A stretch of DNA of 45,371 nt from Burkholderiales bacterium (GCA_016195825.1 JACPYV010000057.1:1-45371); one strand, 5' to 3'; numbered from the stretch's first letter, positions 28,696-37,570 are shown. Notes: a model not told the origin generated them from the sequence alone. A program made the numbers and translations.

Positions 28696-28711
28696 AGCAC
28701 CTAGCGTGCCA
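28696..28711 (-). promoter_or_regulatory. sigma-54 promoter (-24/-12) of the PEP-CTERM gene
   Basis: On the minus strand the sequence is TGGCACGCTAGGTGCT. The -24 element TGGCACG is an exact consensus match, and GG and GC are separated by exactly ten bases; the -12 element is GTGCT against consensus TTGCW. Predicted transcription start is near 28685, giving a leader of about 30 bases with a GGAG ribosome binding site. It links the gene to the sigma-54 activator PrsR encoded at 21073-22434. I could not identify the PrsR enhancer site upstream with confidence. Confidence 0.88.
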
Positions 28712-28830
28712 GGTGTGCCGGATTGCGGGTAAGTTGTTGTCCCGCATGGGTTTTCTTTGGTGTTGCCGGCGGCCTGGCGGGCCGGGTGCGTGGGTGGTGT
28801 AAAGAAGGCCGACACCCGCAACGGGCTTGT

Positions 28831-30435
28831 TCAGGTGTAGCGGCCCGGCGCGAGCAAGTCGTCCGGGTCGATCGCGGCGCGCAGCCGGCGGATGAACTGC
28901 GAAGAGGTGGGGTGGCGTTCCGCATGGGCCCGCATAGAGTCCACGTGCAGGCGATATGGGTAAAAACCCAGGGTCTGGCCTTGTTCGGTCAATCGCGCCA
29001 GGCAGCGGTGGGCGGCCTGGCTCGCGTGGGTGTCTTGCAGATCGAAGAGCAGGGGGATGGTGGAGTCGAACAGGCGATCGCCCTGGCTGGTCAGGGTGAA
29101 GAGGGGTTCCAGCCCGTGCTCGCGCATGATGGGCCGGGCGAAGTCGACGAAGCGGCGGATGTCCTCGGGCCGCATCGGCACCAATGGTGCGTACCAAAGC
29201 AGGCCGCAGCGATCGCGCGAAGGGTCGCGGCCTTTGTCGGGTTGGGCGATCCGATTGCGCCAATACACCAGTGGAAGGGCGGTTTCGTTGGGGCGCCCTT
29301 GAACCAGTTCCATTGCGCCGTTCAAGGTGTTGGCGGTGCGTTTGAGTTTCTCGCCCGGTGCGCCGGGCAGGCGCTGCGCAATATTGCTGATCCAGCCGGC
29401 GTGTTGTGGTGACAGAAAAAGAAGCCGACTCGCGACGCCACGCAACAGGTTGCGTATTTCCTTTTGCGCCGCCTTGACGACGCTGGCCCGGCCATAAAGC
29501 GTGGCAAATCCAGTCCAGGGTGGAATCTGATACTGGCGACCCAGCGTGGCAATCATTTCTGGGAGGATCAGGCCGTCGCTGTCCAAGTGTTCTGCCGCCG
29601 GATATGGCGCAGTCATCGCAAGCACGCGGTGGCGGTTCATCAGGTTCAGCCCGCCCACGGTGGCGGGCAGGGTCCGCAGCAGTTCCTGGATGCGTTCGAT
29701 AGCGGGTTCCAGCAGGGCGTCGTCTGCCAGGTTAAACAGGCAGACTTTGATCATTTCAGGGCGCCTGGCAAGCAGGATGCTCGCACGCGTGACGATGCCG
29801 AAACCGCTCTGGGTGAACAGACCGTTGACGTAGGGGCCTATGCCCCATTTGAACAGTCGCGCCAGCTCGTCCGAGCCGGCCTCGCGCAAGGCGCTTTGGT
29901 ACAGGCTGCCGTCGGCCAGGACGGCCTCCAGGTCGGTGATGGCGCCGAAGTGGTCGGTGTAGGGCGTGATGCCGTAGCCGCGTTCCAGTGCGTTGGACAA
30001 CAAGCCGACATTCGGGCCTGCGCCGGTCACTGGAACCATGTAGGGGTGGCCGCCGGCGTCCAGGAAGTCGGCCAGCATGCCCTGGGTGACGCCGGGTTCG
30101 ACCGTGACGACGCCAAGCCGCGCGTCGAAATCGATGATGCGGTTCAGTCGGCTCAGGTCGATCAGTGTGGCGTCCTGGTCGACCGGTAGCGCGCCGCCGT
30201 ATCCCCAGTTGCTCGCGGTGCTGACGGGGTGCACCTTGGCCTGGTGGGCTTGCGCGATGCGCATCAACTCGGGCAACTGATCTGCCGAAGTGACCTGCAG
30301 CACCGCGGAAATTCGCCGCGACGCGGAGCTGGTATCGGCGCCGAGCCGACCTGGAATATCCGTGCCCACCAGCACGGCGGACTTTCCGAGCAGCGCTCGC
30401 CACGCGTCGTGCGCGGCCTGCAGAGTAGGCGTCAT
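28831..30435 (-). CDS. FAD-binding oxidase of the vanillyl-alcohol oxidase / 4-cresol dehydrogenase family
   Basis: The 534 residues show a PCMH-type FAD-binding domain (VHPVSTASNWGYGGALPVDQ, ATLIDLSRLNRII, GVVTVEPGVTQGMLADFLDA, and TGAGPNVGLLSNALERGYG near residue 140). A cap domain follows and the usual ending DPDDLLAPGRY. Characterised relatives oxidise para-substituted phenols and often bind FAD covalently; I cannot assign the linkage residue here. No signal peptide is evident, so a cytoplasmic location is likely. It is divergent from the export operon and lies upstream of the PEP-CTERM gene, which has its own promoter. Its substrate in a polysaccharide locus is unclear. Confidence 0.85.
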   Translation of the reverse strand: MTPTLQAAHDAWRALLGKSAVLVGTDIPGRLGADTSSASRRISAVLQVTSADQLPELMRIAQAHQAKVHPVSTASNWGYGGALPVDQDATLIDLSRLNRIIDFDARLGVVTVEPGVTQGMLADFLDAGGHPYMVPVTGAGPNVGLLSNALERGYGITPYTDHFGAITDLEAVLADGSLYQSALREAGSDELARLFKWGIGPYVNGLFTQSGFGIVTRASILLARRPEMIKVCLFNLADDALLEPAIERIQELLRTLPATVGGLNLMNRHRVLAMTAPYPAAEHLDSDGLILPEMIATLGRQYQIPPWTGFATLYGRASVVKAAQKEIRNLLRGVASRLLFLSPQHAGWISNIAQRLPGAPGEKLKRTANTLNGAMELVQGRPNETALPLVYWRNRIAQPDKGRDPSRDRCGLLWYAPLVPMRPEDIRRFVDFARPIMREHGLEPLFTLTSQGDRLFDSTIPLLFDLQDTHASQAAHRCLARLTEQGQTLGFYPYRLHVDSMRAHAERHPTSSQFIRRLRAAIDPDDLLAPGRYT

Positions 30436-30662
30436 GGGGTACTCAGGGGTTGCGCAATCTGACTCAGTATTCTCGTTCAGTTGGGGGGTGCCCCAGGGCT
30501 GGGGGTGTGGTGGGCTATGGCATCATCCCGAAGCTTCGCTACTGGGTCGGTGCTGGCTGACTTCGTGGCTGCTTTCTTCATCCGGGCAAATGGCTGCCCG
30601 CCCCAGACGGGTCACGCCTGCTGACGACCGTGCTGGAACATCAATAGAACAAGGAGTCGCCC
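30436..30662. other. 227-base divergent intergenic region
   Basis: The region separates the flavoprotein gene (minus) from the export operon (plus) and must hold promoters for both. I see no consensus sigma-70 or sigma-54 element that I would call. The only firm element is AAGGAG about eight bases before the GTG at 30663, the ribosome binding site of the export gene. Confidence 0.5.
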
Positions 30663-31301
30663 GTGGATCAAGTCCTTAGTCTGGCTCGTATCGCCTTGCA
30701 GCGATTGCTGGTCATCGGCTCGGTGGCCGCGCTGGGTGCCTGCGCGAGCATCGGAGGTGCGAGCCTGCCGCCGGCGCCCGCCAGCGTGGCGAGCGACGAC
30801 TACAGCTACATCATCGGCGCCGGCGATAGCCTGAGCATCCAGGTGTGGCGCAATCCGGAGCTGTCCATGGCGGTGCCGGTGCGCCCCGATGGCAAGATCG
30901 CCGCGCCGCTGGTCGACGAGATCGTCGTGCAGGGCAAGACCTCGGTGCAGGTGGCGCGCGAGGTCGAGAAGGCACTCGGCAAGTACGTGCGCGACCCCGT
31001 GGTGACCGTCATCGTCACTAGCTTCATCGGCCCGTACAGCGAGCAGATCCGTGTGGTGGGCGAAGCGGCCAAGCCGCAGTTCCTGCCCTACAAGCAGAAG
31101 ATGACGGTGCTGGACGTGATGATCGCCGTGGGCGGCCTGACCGATTTTGCGGCTGGCAACAGCGCGACCATCCTGCGCACGGCCGAAGGCAACAAGCAGT
31201 ATTCGGTGCGCCTGAAGGACTTGATCAAGCGTGGCGATGTGTCGGCCAACGTCGAGATGCGCCCAGGCGACATCCTGATCATCCCGCAAAGCCTGTTCTA
31301 A
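30663..31301 (+). CDS. XrtA/PEP-CTERM system polysaccharide export lipoprotein (Wza/EpsE-like)
   Basis: GTG at 30663 has a good AAGGAG. The 212 residues start with a lipoprotein signal peptide ending in LGAC (Cys about residue 23). The export domain YIIGAGDSLSIQVWRNPELS (polysaccharide biosynthesis/export family, TIGR03027-like) follows, then a soluble-ligand-binding beta-grasp repeat (IRVVGEAAKPQFLPYKQKMT) and a final RPGDILIIPQSLF. It should form the outer-membrane-associated export ring for the polymer. It is much shorter than E. coli Wza and lacks the C-terminal amphipathic helix barrel; the beta-barrel gene three positions downstream may supply the pore. It is the first gene of the long operon. 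Confidence 0.92.
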   Translation: MDQVLSLARIALQRLLVIGSVAALGACASIGGASLPPAPASVASDDYSYIIGAGDSLSIQVWRNPELSMAVPVRPDGKIAAPLVDEIVVQGKTSVQVAREVEKALGKYVRDPVVTVIVTSFIGPYSEQIRVVGEAAKPQFLPYKQKMTVLDVMIAVGGLTDFAAGNSATILRTAEGNKQYSVRLKDLIKRGDVSANVEMRPGDILIIPQSLF

Positions 31302-31359
31302 CCGGGGCGGGCGCGTGGTCGCGCCTTCCCGCTGATTGAATTAACCGAGACTGTTCCTG

Positions 31360-32952
31360 ATGGAATTGCTGATTGCCCAGCTGCTGATCATCGTCAGGCG
31401 GATGTGGAAGTACCGCTGGGTGGGCCTGATCGTGGCCTGGGTGACCGGGCTGGTCGGTGCCGTGGTGGTGTTCGTGTTGCCGGATCGCTATGAGGCCAGC
31501 GCCCGCATCTACGTGGACACTCAGTCCATCCTGAAGCCGCTGATGTCCGGCTTGGCCGTGCAGCCCAACGTGGAGCAGCAGGTGACGATGCTGAGCCGCA
31601 CGCTGATCAGCCGTCCCAATGTCGAGAAGCTGGTGCGCATGGCCGACCTCGATCTGAAGAACCAGTCCAAGGCGCAGCAGGAAGCCACCATCGAGACGGT
31701 GACCACCAACCTGTCCATCCAGAGCAGCGGCCGCGACAACCTCTACATCCTGGGCTACCGGGACAACGACCCTGACACGGCCAAGCGGGTCGTGCAGTCG
31801 CTGGTGTCGATCTTCGTCGAATCCAGCCTGGGTGCGACGCGTCAGGGCACGTCGACGGCGACGACCTTCATCAACGAGCAGATCAAGGCCTACGAGACCA
31901 AGCTGGAGGAGGCGGAGACTCGGCTCAAGGAATTCCGGCTGAAGAACCTGGCCAACATGTCCGGCGATGGCAAGGATGCCGCAGCCCACCTCGCCGAGTT
32001 GAGCGCCCAGATGGAACGCGCGCGGCTGGAATACCGCGAGGCGGTGAATGCACGGGATGCGGCCAAGGCCCAGATGGAGGCCGAAAAGGCCCGCGGTGGC
32101 GCGCAGACGACGGTGCAAAGCCTGATACAGGAAGCCAACACCAACATCAGCACGCCCGAGACTGACGCTCGCTTGGCCGACCAGCGCCGCAACCTGGATG
32201 CATTGCTGCAGCGCTACACGGACCAGCACCCCGACATCATCGCCACGCGCAAGCTCATCAAGGATCTTGAGGAGCAGAAGAAGCGCGAGATGGCCGAATT
32301 GCGCAAGGCAGCGATGAACGTGCCGTCGGCATCGGTCGGGCAGACGTCAGCGGGCAGTGGGGCGATGCAGGAGCTGGTGCGCATCGTGGCGACGACCGAG
32401 GTGCAGGTGGCCTCGTTGCGCGCGCGCGTCGACGAGTATTCGGGGCGCTATGCCCAGGCAATGGCCGCGCTGAAGACGGCGCCGCAGATGGAGGCCGAGG
32501 CAGCCCAGCTGAACCGCGACTACGCCATCCAGAAGCGCAATTACGAGGAACTGGTGCAGCGCCGCGAACAGGCCTCGCTGTCGGGCGAACTGGATGTGGC
32601 TTCCGGCGTTGCCGACTTCCGCGTCATCGACCCGCCGCGCGCCAATCCCAAGCCGGTTGCGCCCAACCGCCTGCTGCTGCTGGCTGGTGCCATGGCTGCG
32701 GCGCTTGGGGTCGGCTTCTTCACGACCTTTGCCGCCAGCCAACTGCGCCCGGTCTTCCATGACGCCAACGACCTGCGTGCGCGCGTCGAGTTGCCCATCC
32801 TGGGGGTCGTGACCCGCCTCGTCACGGACGCCGACCGCGCGCGTCAGCGTGTGGACCTGATCCGGTTCTCGGCGGGTGCCGGAGGCTTGCTGGCGATGTT
32901 TGCCGTCGCATTGACGGTCTTGGCGGTGCAACTGAGCCGGCAGGTGGTTTGA
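31360..32952 (+). CDS. XrtA system polysaccharide chain-length determinant (Wzz/EpsF-like)
   Basis: The 530 residues have two membrane helices flanking a large periplasmic coiled coil. The first helix is at about 20-38 (GLIVAWVTGLVGAVVVFVL), the Wzz domain follows (YEASARIYVDTQSILKPLM), and long helices span about 170-430 (INEQIKAYETKLEEAETRLK). The proline-rich Wzz motif FRVIDPPRANPKPVAPNR precedes helix two at about 440-460. A third hydrophobic segment near the C-terminus (about 510-525) is typical of the TIGR03007 group. It sets polymer length and pairs with the separate tyrosine kinase encoded two bases downstream, together equal to one Wzc. Confidence 0.93.
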   Translation: MELLIAQLLIIVRRMWKYRWVGLIVAWVTGLVGAVVVFVLPDRYEASARIYVDTQSILKPLMSGLAVQPNVEQQVTMLSRTLISRPNVEKLVRMADLDLKNQSKAQQEATIETVTTNLSIQSSGRDNLYILGYRDNDPDTAKRVVQSLVSIFVESSLGATRQGTSTATTFINEQIKAYETKLEEAETRLKEFRLKNLANMSGDGKDAAAHLAELSAQMERARLEYREAVNARDAAKAQMEAEKARGGAQTTVQSLIQEANTNISTPETDARLADQRRNLDALLQRYTDQHPDIIATRKLIKDLEEQKKREMAELRKAAMNVPSASVGQTSAGSGAMQELVRIVATTEVQVASLRARVDEYSGRYAQAMAALKTAPQMEAEAAQLNRDYAIQKRNYEELVQRREQASLSGELDVASGVADFRVIDPPRANPKPVAPNRLLLLAGAMAAALGVGFFTTFAASQLRPVFHDANDLRARVELPILGVVTRLVTDADRARQRVDLIRFSAGAGGLLAMFAVALTVLAVQLSRQVV

Positions 32953-32953
32953 C

Positions 32954-33961
32954 ATGACGAGCTTGATCGAACAGGCCGCCCAGCGGCTCGAGCAACTGCG
33001 CCAGGCCGGCGTGGTGCTGCCCGGAGACGAGCAGGTCGCGCCCGCCGCCCAGCCCCCTGTGGGGCCGCCTCCGGTCGCTTTAGCGCCGGCCCAGGCCATG
33101 CCTCAGGCCCCGGTGGCTGCACCGGTTGCGCAGGAGCCGCCGCGCCCAGTCGGCATTTCCGTGCTGGACGACGGCCACCACCCCTCATCCAAGCGCGTGG
33201 AGCTGGACGTTGTGGCGCTGGCCGCCCAGGGTTTCCTGATGCCTCACACGCCGCGCTCGCAGACCGGCGACCAGTACCGCGTCATCAAGCGTCCGCTGAT
33301 CAAGAACGCCATGGGCAAGGGCGCTGCGACCATCAATCACGCCAACCTGTTGATGGTGACCAGCGCGCTGGCCGGCGAGGGCAAGAGCTTCACGTCGGTC
33401 AACCTCGCGTTGAGCATCGCGGCGGAGTTGGACAACACCGTCATGCTGGTGGATGCGGACGTGGCGCGGCCGTCGGTGCTGCGCATGCTTGGCCTGCCCC
33501 AGGGGCCGGGCCTGCTGGACGTGCTGGAGGAGCGGGTCGACATGTCCGAGGTGCTGCTGCGCACCAATGTCGAGAAGCTGACCATCCTGCCCAGCGGCAC
33601 GCCGCATCCTCGTGCGACCGAATTGCTGGCCAGCGACGCGATGAGCAATCTGCTGGACGCGATGGCCAAGCGCTACCCCGACCGCATCATCATCTTCGAC
33701 TCGCCGCCGCTGCTGCTGACGACCGAGTCCCGCGTGCTGGCCAACCACATGGGCCAGATCATCATCGTTGTCCATGCCGAGAAGACGGCGCAGAGCGCCG
33801 TCCAGCAGGCGCTCGCCGCCATCGAGACCTGCCCCGTGAAGATGATGCTGCTGAACCAGGCCAGTCCCAATGCCGCCGGCGGCTACGGCTATGGCTACGG
33901 GTATGGCTACGGGTACGGCTACGGCTATGGATATGGCAGCAATGACTCGGCGCAGAGCTGA
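32954..33961 (+). CDS. XrtA-associated tyrosine autokinase (BY-kinase, EpsG-like)
   Basis: The 335 residues begin with a Pro/Ala-rich linker. The BY-kinase domain follows: YRVIKRPLIKNA, Walker A ALAGEGKSF with Lys144, Walker A' VMLVDADVARPSV and Walker B IIIFDSPPLLL. The C-terminal tail is nine consecutive Tyr-Gly dipeptides, an extreme form of the tyrosine cluster that these kinases phosphorylate on each other to control assembly with the chain-length protein. The tail is encoded by a degenerate tandem repeat (33884-33937), and the next gene starts inside the last codons. Two bases separate it from the chain-length gene. Confidence 0.93.
   Translation: MTSLIEQAAQRLEQLRQAGVVLPGDEQVAPAAQPPVGPPPVALAPAQAMPQAPVAAPVAQEPPRPVGISVLDDGHHPSSKRVELDVVALAAQGFLMPHTPRSQTGDQYRVIKRPLIKNAMGKGAATINHANLLMVTSALAGEGKSFTSVNLALSIAAELDNTVMLVDADVARPSVLRMLGLPQGPGLLDVLEERVDMSEVLLRTNVEKLTILPSGTPHPRATELLASDAMSNLLDAMAKRYPDRIIIFDSPPLLLTTESRVLANHMGQIIIVVHAEKTAQSAVQQALAAIETCPVKMMLLNQASPNAAGGYGYGYGYGYGYGYGYGYGSNDSAQS
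33884..33937 (+). repeat. nine tandem 6-base repeats coding (Tyr-Gly)9
   Basis: Nine TAY-GGN units run without interruption; both TAC/TAT and GGC/GGG/GGA are used, so the repeat is kept at the protein level more strictly than at the DNA level. Copy number could change by slippage in multiples of six bases, which would keep the frame but alter the number of phosphorylatable tyrosines. Confidence 0.95.
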
Positions 33962-35474
33962 GCCGCGCTGCCTTGCGTTTGCACTCGCCGCCTGTGCCGT
34001 GGCGGCAGCGCAGGCCCAACAAGGCAACGCCGGTGGTTTGACCTTCCTGCCCCGCTTCGGCGTGATGCAGACCTGGACGGACAACCTGCGGCTGGACGAT
34101 CACAACAAAGATGCGGCCCTCATCACGACGATGTCGCCGGGCTTCGTCGTGACGAGCAACAGCGGCGCTTTGCGCGGCAGTCTGGACTACTCGCTGAACG
34201 GCATCGCCTATGTGAAGTCCGACCAGCCCTCCCGCGTGCAGAACGCGTTGTCAGCCAATGCCCAGGCCGAGTTGATCAGCCGCACGCTGTACGTCGACGT
34301 GCGAGCCAGCATCGGCCAGCAGAATGCGTCAGCCTTCGGCCAGCAGAGCGCGCCGACGCTGGGGTCGCAGGGCGCTGTGGCCAACTTGGCCAATGCCAAC
34401 CAGCACGAGACCGGCACGCTGTCCGTGTCGCCCTCGCTGCGGGGCGCGCTGGGCGGGCTGGCCAGCTATGAGCTGCGGGGCGATTTCGCACGCACTGAGG
34501 CGCGCGGGACCAGCCTGGGCGATGGGCACAGCAGCGGCGGGTCGCTCAACATCAGCGAGATGAATGCCGGCGTGATGGGCTGGTGGCTTCAGGCCAACGT
34601 CCAGCGGGCGCAATCGGCTTCGGCATCGTCCAACCGCAACGACTCGCTCAAGGCCGGGCTGAACTACAGGCCTGACCCGGACTGGACGTTCTCGGCCAAT
34701 GCGGGCCGCGAGCGCAGTGATTACCTGGGCGGCGGCACCCAGAGCGGCGCCACGGCCGGCGTCACCGCGGACTGGACGCCGACACCGCGCACCCGCCTCG
34801 GCAGTAGCTGGCAGCATCACAACTACGGCAACAGCCATGGCCTGACGTTCGATCACCGCATGTCGCGCTCGGTCTGGCGTTTTGCCGACACGCAGAGCGT
34901 GCAGGTCGGCAACACCGGTGCCAGCGGCGGCGTGCGCAGCAACTACGACCAGTTCTTCCTGCTGTTCGCGTCGCTTGAGCCCGACCCGGTCAAGCGCGAC
35001 GCGCTGGTGCGAGCCTATCTGCAGTCGCAGGGCTTGTCGCCGGACGCGCCGTCGGCCAGCGGCTTCCTGTCGACCGGGCCCAGCCGACTGCGCAACCAGT
35101 TGCTCAGCCTCACGCTGCAGGGCCAGCGCAGCAGCCTGTCGGCCCAGGTCAGCCGCACGATCACGAGCCGCCTGGGCAGCAATCAGAACCAGGGCGACCT
35201 CGCCAACACGGCCCGCATCGAGCAGCGCTCCTATTCGCTCACCGTCAGTCACCAGTTGACGCCGCTGTCCGGCGTCGCGCTGATTGCGTCGCGCCAGGAG
35301 ACGACGGGCGATTCCGTCAATCAGTCCACGCAACTGACCAGCCTGATCGCCAACTGGAATGCCCGCCTCGGACCACGGCTCAGCGCGCAGCTCGGCGCGC
35401 GTCGCAGCCACTTCGACGGTGTCACGCCGTACACCGAGAATTCGGTCTACGCCAACCTGACCCAACAGTTCTGA
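33942..35474 (+). CDS. PEP-CTERM system-associated outer-membrane beta-barrel protein (TIGR03016-like)
   Basis: I chose ATG at 33942, which gives a signal peptide (TRRRAEPRCLAFALAACAVA, cleavage near AQAQ) and overlaps the kinase gene by 20 bases; the frame extends upstream only through the out-of-frame Tyr-Gly repeat. The 510-residue protein is made of alternating amphipathic strands with aromatic girdles (LTFLPRFGVMQTWTDNLRLD, GLNYRPDPDWTFSANAGRER, TRLGSSWQHHNYGNSHGLTF) and ends in the outer-membrane signature YANLTQQF. It is the likely outer-membrane channel or anchor for the exported polymer. The family assignment rests on position and barrel pattern. Confidence 0.88.
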   Translation: MTRRRAEPRCLAFALAACAVAAAQAQQGNAGGLTFLPRFGVMQTWTDNLRLDDHNKDAALITTMSPGFVVTSNSGALRGSLDYSLNGIAYVKSDQPSRVQNALSANAQAELISRTLYVDVRASIGQQNASAFGQQSAPTLGSQGAVANLANANQHETGTLSVSPSLRGALGGLASYELRGDFARTEARGTSLGDGHSSGGSLNISEMNAGVMGWWLQANVQRAQSASASSNRNDSLKAGLNYRPDPDWTFSANAGRERSDYLGGGTQSGATAGVTADWTPTPRTRLGSSWQHHNYGNSHGLTFDHRMSRSVWRFADTQSVQVGNTGASGGVRSNYDQFFLLFASLEPDPVKRDALVRAYLQSQGLSPDAPSASGFLSTGPSRLRNQLLSLTLQGQRSSLSAQVSRTITSRLGSNQNQGDLANTARIEQRSYSLTVSHQLTPLSGVALIASRQETTGDSVNQSTQLTSLIANWNARLGPRLSAQLGARRSHFDGVTPYTENSVYANLTQQF

Positions 35475-35554
35475 AATGAAGCCCACCCCCGACTCGCTTC
35501 GCGCGCCCCCACAGGCCGTCGCCGCCGGTGGCCCAGCGCGGTGGAGTTACTGAC

Positions 35555-36661
35555 ATGTACGAAGCCTTCTACGGTCTGAGCAGCAAGCCCTTCCAGCTCA
35601 GCCCCGATCCGAACTTCTACTACGGCAGCAAGCAGCATCGCCGGGCGAAGGCGTATCTGGACTACGGCGTGCTGCGCAACGACGGCTTCATCGTCATCAC
35701 CGGCGAGATCGGCGCCGGCAAGACCACGCTGCTGCGCGGCTTGCTGGACAGCCTGAACCGCAGCAACGTGGTCATCGGCAACGTCGTGACCACCCAGCTC
35801 GACGCCGAGGACACGCTCCGCATGGTGGGCGCGGCCTTCGGCGTGCGCGTCAAGGACGCGCCCAAGTCCGAGCTGCTGATGACGCTGGAGGCTTTTTTCG
35901 TTAACCAGGTCACGCAGGGCAAGCGCTGCCTGCTCATCGTCGACGAGGCGCAGAACCTGACCGCGCGCGCGGTCGAGGAGCTGCGCATGCTGTCTAACTT
36001 CCAGTTCAGCAACCAGTCGCTGCTGCAGACCTTCCTGGTCGGCCAGCCGGAGTTCCGCGGCATCCTGCAAAAGCCCGAGATGGAGCAGTTCCGCCAGCGC
36101 GTCGCGGCCACCTGCCACATCGGCCCGCTGGATGAGGACGAGACCCAGCGCTACATGGAGCACCGCCTCAAATGCGCCGGCTCCAGCGGCAAGCCCACCT
36201 TCGAGCACGACACCTTCCCCGCCATCCACAAGGCCAGCAACGGCATCCCGCGCCGCATCAACCGGCTGTGCGACCGGCTGCTGCTGCTGGGTTTCATGCA
36301 GGGGCGCACCCACCTGACGCTGGCCGACGTGAAGGAGGTGCTGCGCGACATCGCCCAGGAAAGCGAGACGCCGCGCCACAGCGACGCCAGCCCGCTGGAC
36401 AGCGTGCCCGCCCGGCTGCCCGACAGCCGGCCGGCGGCACTGGATGGCGCATCGAGTGCGCCCGGCGCGCTGGACGTCAGCCGGCTGAAGATGAGCGTGG
36501 CCGAGGTTGAGGGCCTATCCAGCGAGATTGCCGCGCTGAATGCCGACCACCACACCGACCGCCTGCAGCGCCTGGAGCGCAGCATGATGCGGCTGGAGCG
36601 CATCAACCTGCAGACGTTGGCCCTGCTGCAGAAGCTGGTCGACGCGGTCAAGCAGCACTGA
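35555..36661 (+). CDS. XrtA/PEP-CTERM system-associated AAA ATPase (TIGR03015-like, ExeA-type)
   Basis: ATG at 35555 (MYEAFYGLSSKPFQLSPDPN, the standard start of ExeA/GspA-like ATPases) has GGAG upstream; the longer frame from 35528 is unlikely. The 368 residues carry Walker A GEIGAGKTT with Lys56, Walker B LLIVDEAQNL and the C-terminal lid GIPRRINRLCDRLLL. A low-complexity linker follows from about residue 265 and a coiled coil at the end (DRLQRLERSMMRLERINLQT). It probably supplies energy or regulation for polymer assembly at the inner membrane. Confidence 0.92.
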   Translation: MYEAFYGLSSKPFQLSPDPNFYYGSKQHRRAKAYLDYGVLRNDGFIVITGEIGAGKTTLLRGLLDSLNRSNVVIGNVVTTQLDAEDTLRMVGAAFGVRVKDAPKSELLMTLEAFFVNQVTQGKRCLLIVDEAQNLTARAVEELRMLSNFQFSNQSLLQTFLVGQPEFRGILQKPEMEQFRQRVAATCHIGPLDEDETQRYMEHRLKCAGSSGKPTFEHDTFPAIHKASNGIPRRINRLCDRLLLLGFMQGRTHLTLADVKEVLRDIAQESETPRHSDASPLDSVPARLPDSRPAALDGASSAPGALDVSRLKMSVAEVEGLSSEIAALNADHHTDRLQRLERSMMRLERINLQTLALLQKLVDAVKQH

Positions 36662-36676
36662 ATCGAGCGAGACGCC

Positions 36677-37570
36677 ATGCTGATGCCCACCCCGACCCCG
36701 GCCCTGCGCAATGCGATGAGCATTGACGTGGAGGACTATTTCCAGGTCTCGGCCTTCGCGCCCTACATCCGCCGCGAGGACTGGAACGGCCTGGAGTGCC
36801 GCGTCGAACGCAACATCGGCCGCATCCTTGAATTGCTGGCCGAAAAGAAGGTGCATGCCACCTTCTTCACGCTGGGCTGGATCGCCGAGCGCTACCCGCA
36901 GGTGGTCAAGGCCATCGTCGCCGGTGGCCATGAGCTGGCCAGCCACGGCTACGGCCACGAGCGCGCCAGCGACCTGAGCCCCGCCGCCTTTCTTGAAGAC
37001 ATCGTCAGCGCCAAGAAACTGCTGGAAGACCTCGGTGGCGTTCCCGTCGTCGGCTACCGCGCGCCGAGCTTTTCCATCGGCAAGTCCAACCTCTGGGCCT
37101 TCGACGTGCTGCGCGATGCCGGCTACCGCTACTCCAGCAGCGTCTATCCCATCGCCCACGACCACTACGGCATGCCCGACTCGCCGCGCTTCGCCTACCC
37201 GGTTCGCGAAGGACTGCTGGAGATCCCCGTGACGACGCTGCGCGTGGGTTCGCGCAACCTGCCGTCCAGCGGTGGTGGCTACTTCCGGCTGCTGCCCTAC
37301 ATGCTGTCGCGCTGGATGATCCGCCGCGTCAACGAGATCGATGGCGAGCCGGCAGTCTTCTACTTCCACCCCTGGGAGATCGACAGCGAGCAGCCTCGGG
37401 TGGCGGGCATCGACGCCAAGACGCGCTTTCGCCACTACGTCAATATCCCGCGCACGCACGACCGCATCGCGCGCCTGCTGGGCGACTTCCGCTGGGGCCG
37501 CATGGACGAGATCTTCCTTGGCCGGCAGGCCAGCCCGCAAGCCCCTGCGCCTTCGCTGAGCCCGGCCTGA
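36677..37570 (+). CDS. XrtA system polysaccharide deacetylase (TIGR03006-like)
   Basis: The 297 residues belong to the NodB carbohydrate esterase 4 fold: NAMSIDVEDYFQVSAF with the catalytic Asp/metal Asp pair, HATFFTLGWIAERYPQVVKA, the metal-binding HELASHGYGHE, VVGYRAPSFSIGK and a C-terminal FYFHPWEID. It should remove acetyl groups from amino sugars of the polymer or its precursors. No signal peptide is seen, so it may act in the cytoplasm. ATG at 36677 is used here; ATG at 36716 would remove only 13 residues. Its stop abuts the femAB start. Confidence 0.93.
   Translation: MLMPTPTPALRNAMSIDVEDYFQVSAFAPYIRREDWNGLECRVERNIGRILELLAEKKVHATFFTLGWIAERYPQVVKAIVAGGHELASHGYGHERASDLSPAAFLEDIVSAKKLLEDLGGVPVVGYRAPSFSIGKSNLWAFDVLRDAGYRYSSSVYPIAHDHYGMPDSPRFAYPVREGLLEIPVTTLRVGSRNLPSSGGGYFRLLPYMLSRWMIRRVNEIDGEPAVFYFHPWEIDSEQPRVAGIDAKTRFRHYVNIPRTHDRIARLLGDFRWGRMDEIFLGRQASPQAPAPSLSPA

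Noticed and set aside
30436-30662. Sigma-54 site before the export operon
   Set aside because: TGGCATC is present but the -12 GC is not at the required ten-base spacing.
33870-33941. Upstream start for the beta-barrel gene
   Set aside because: These codons are the Tyr-Gly repeat read in another frame, and the signal peptide begins at 33942.
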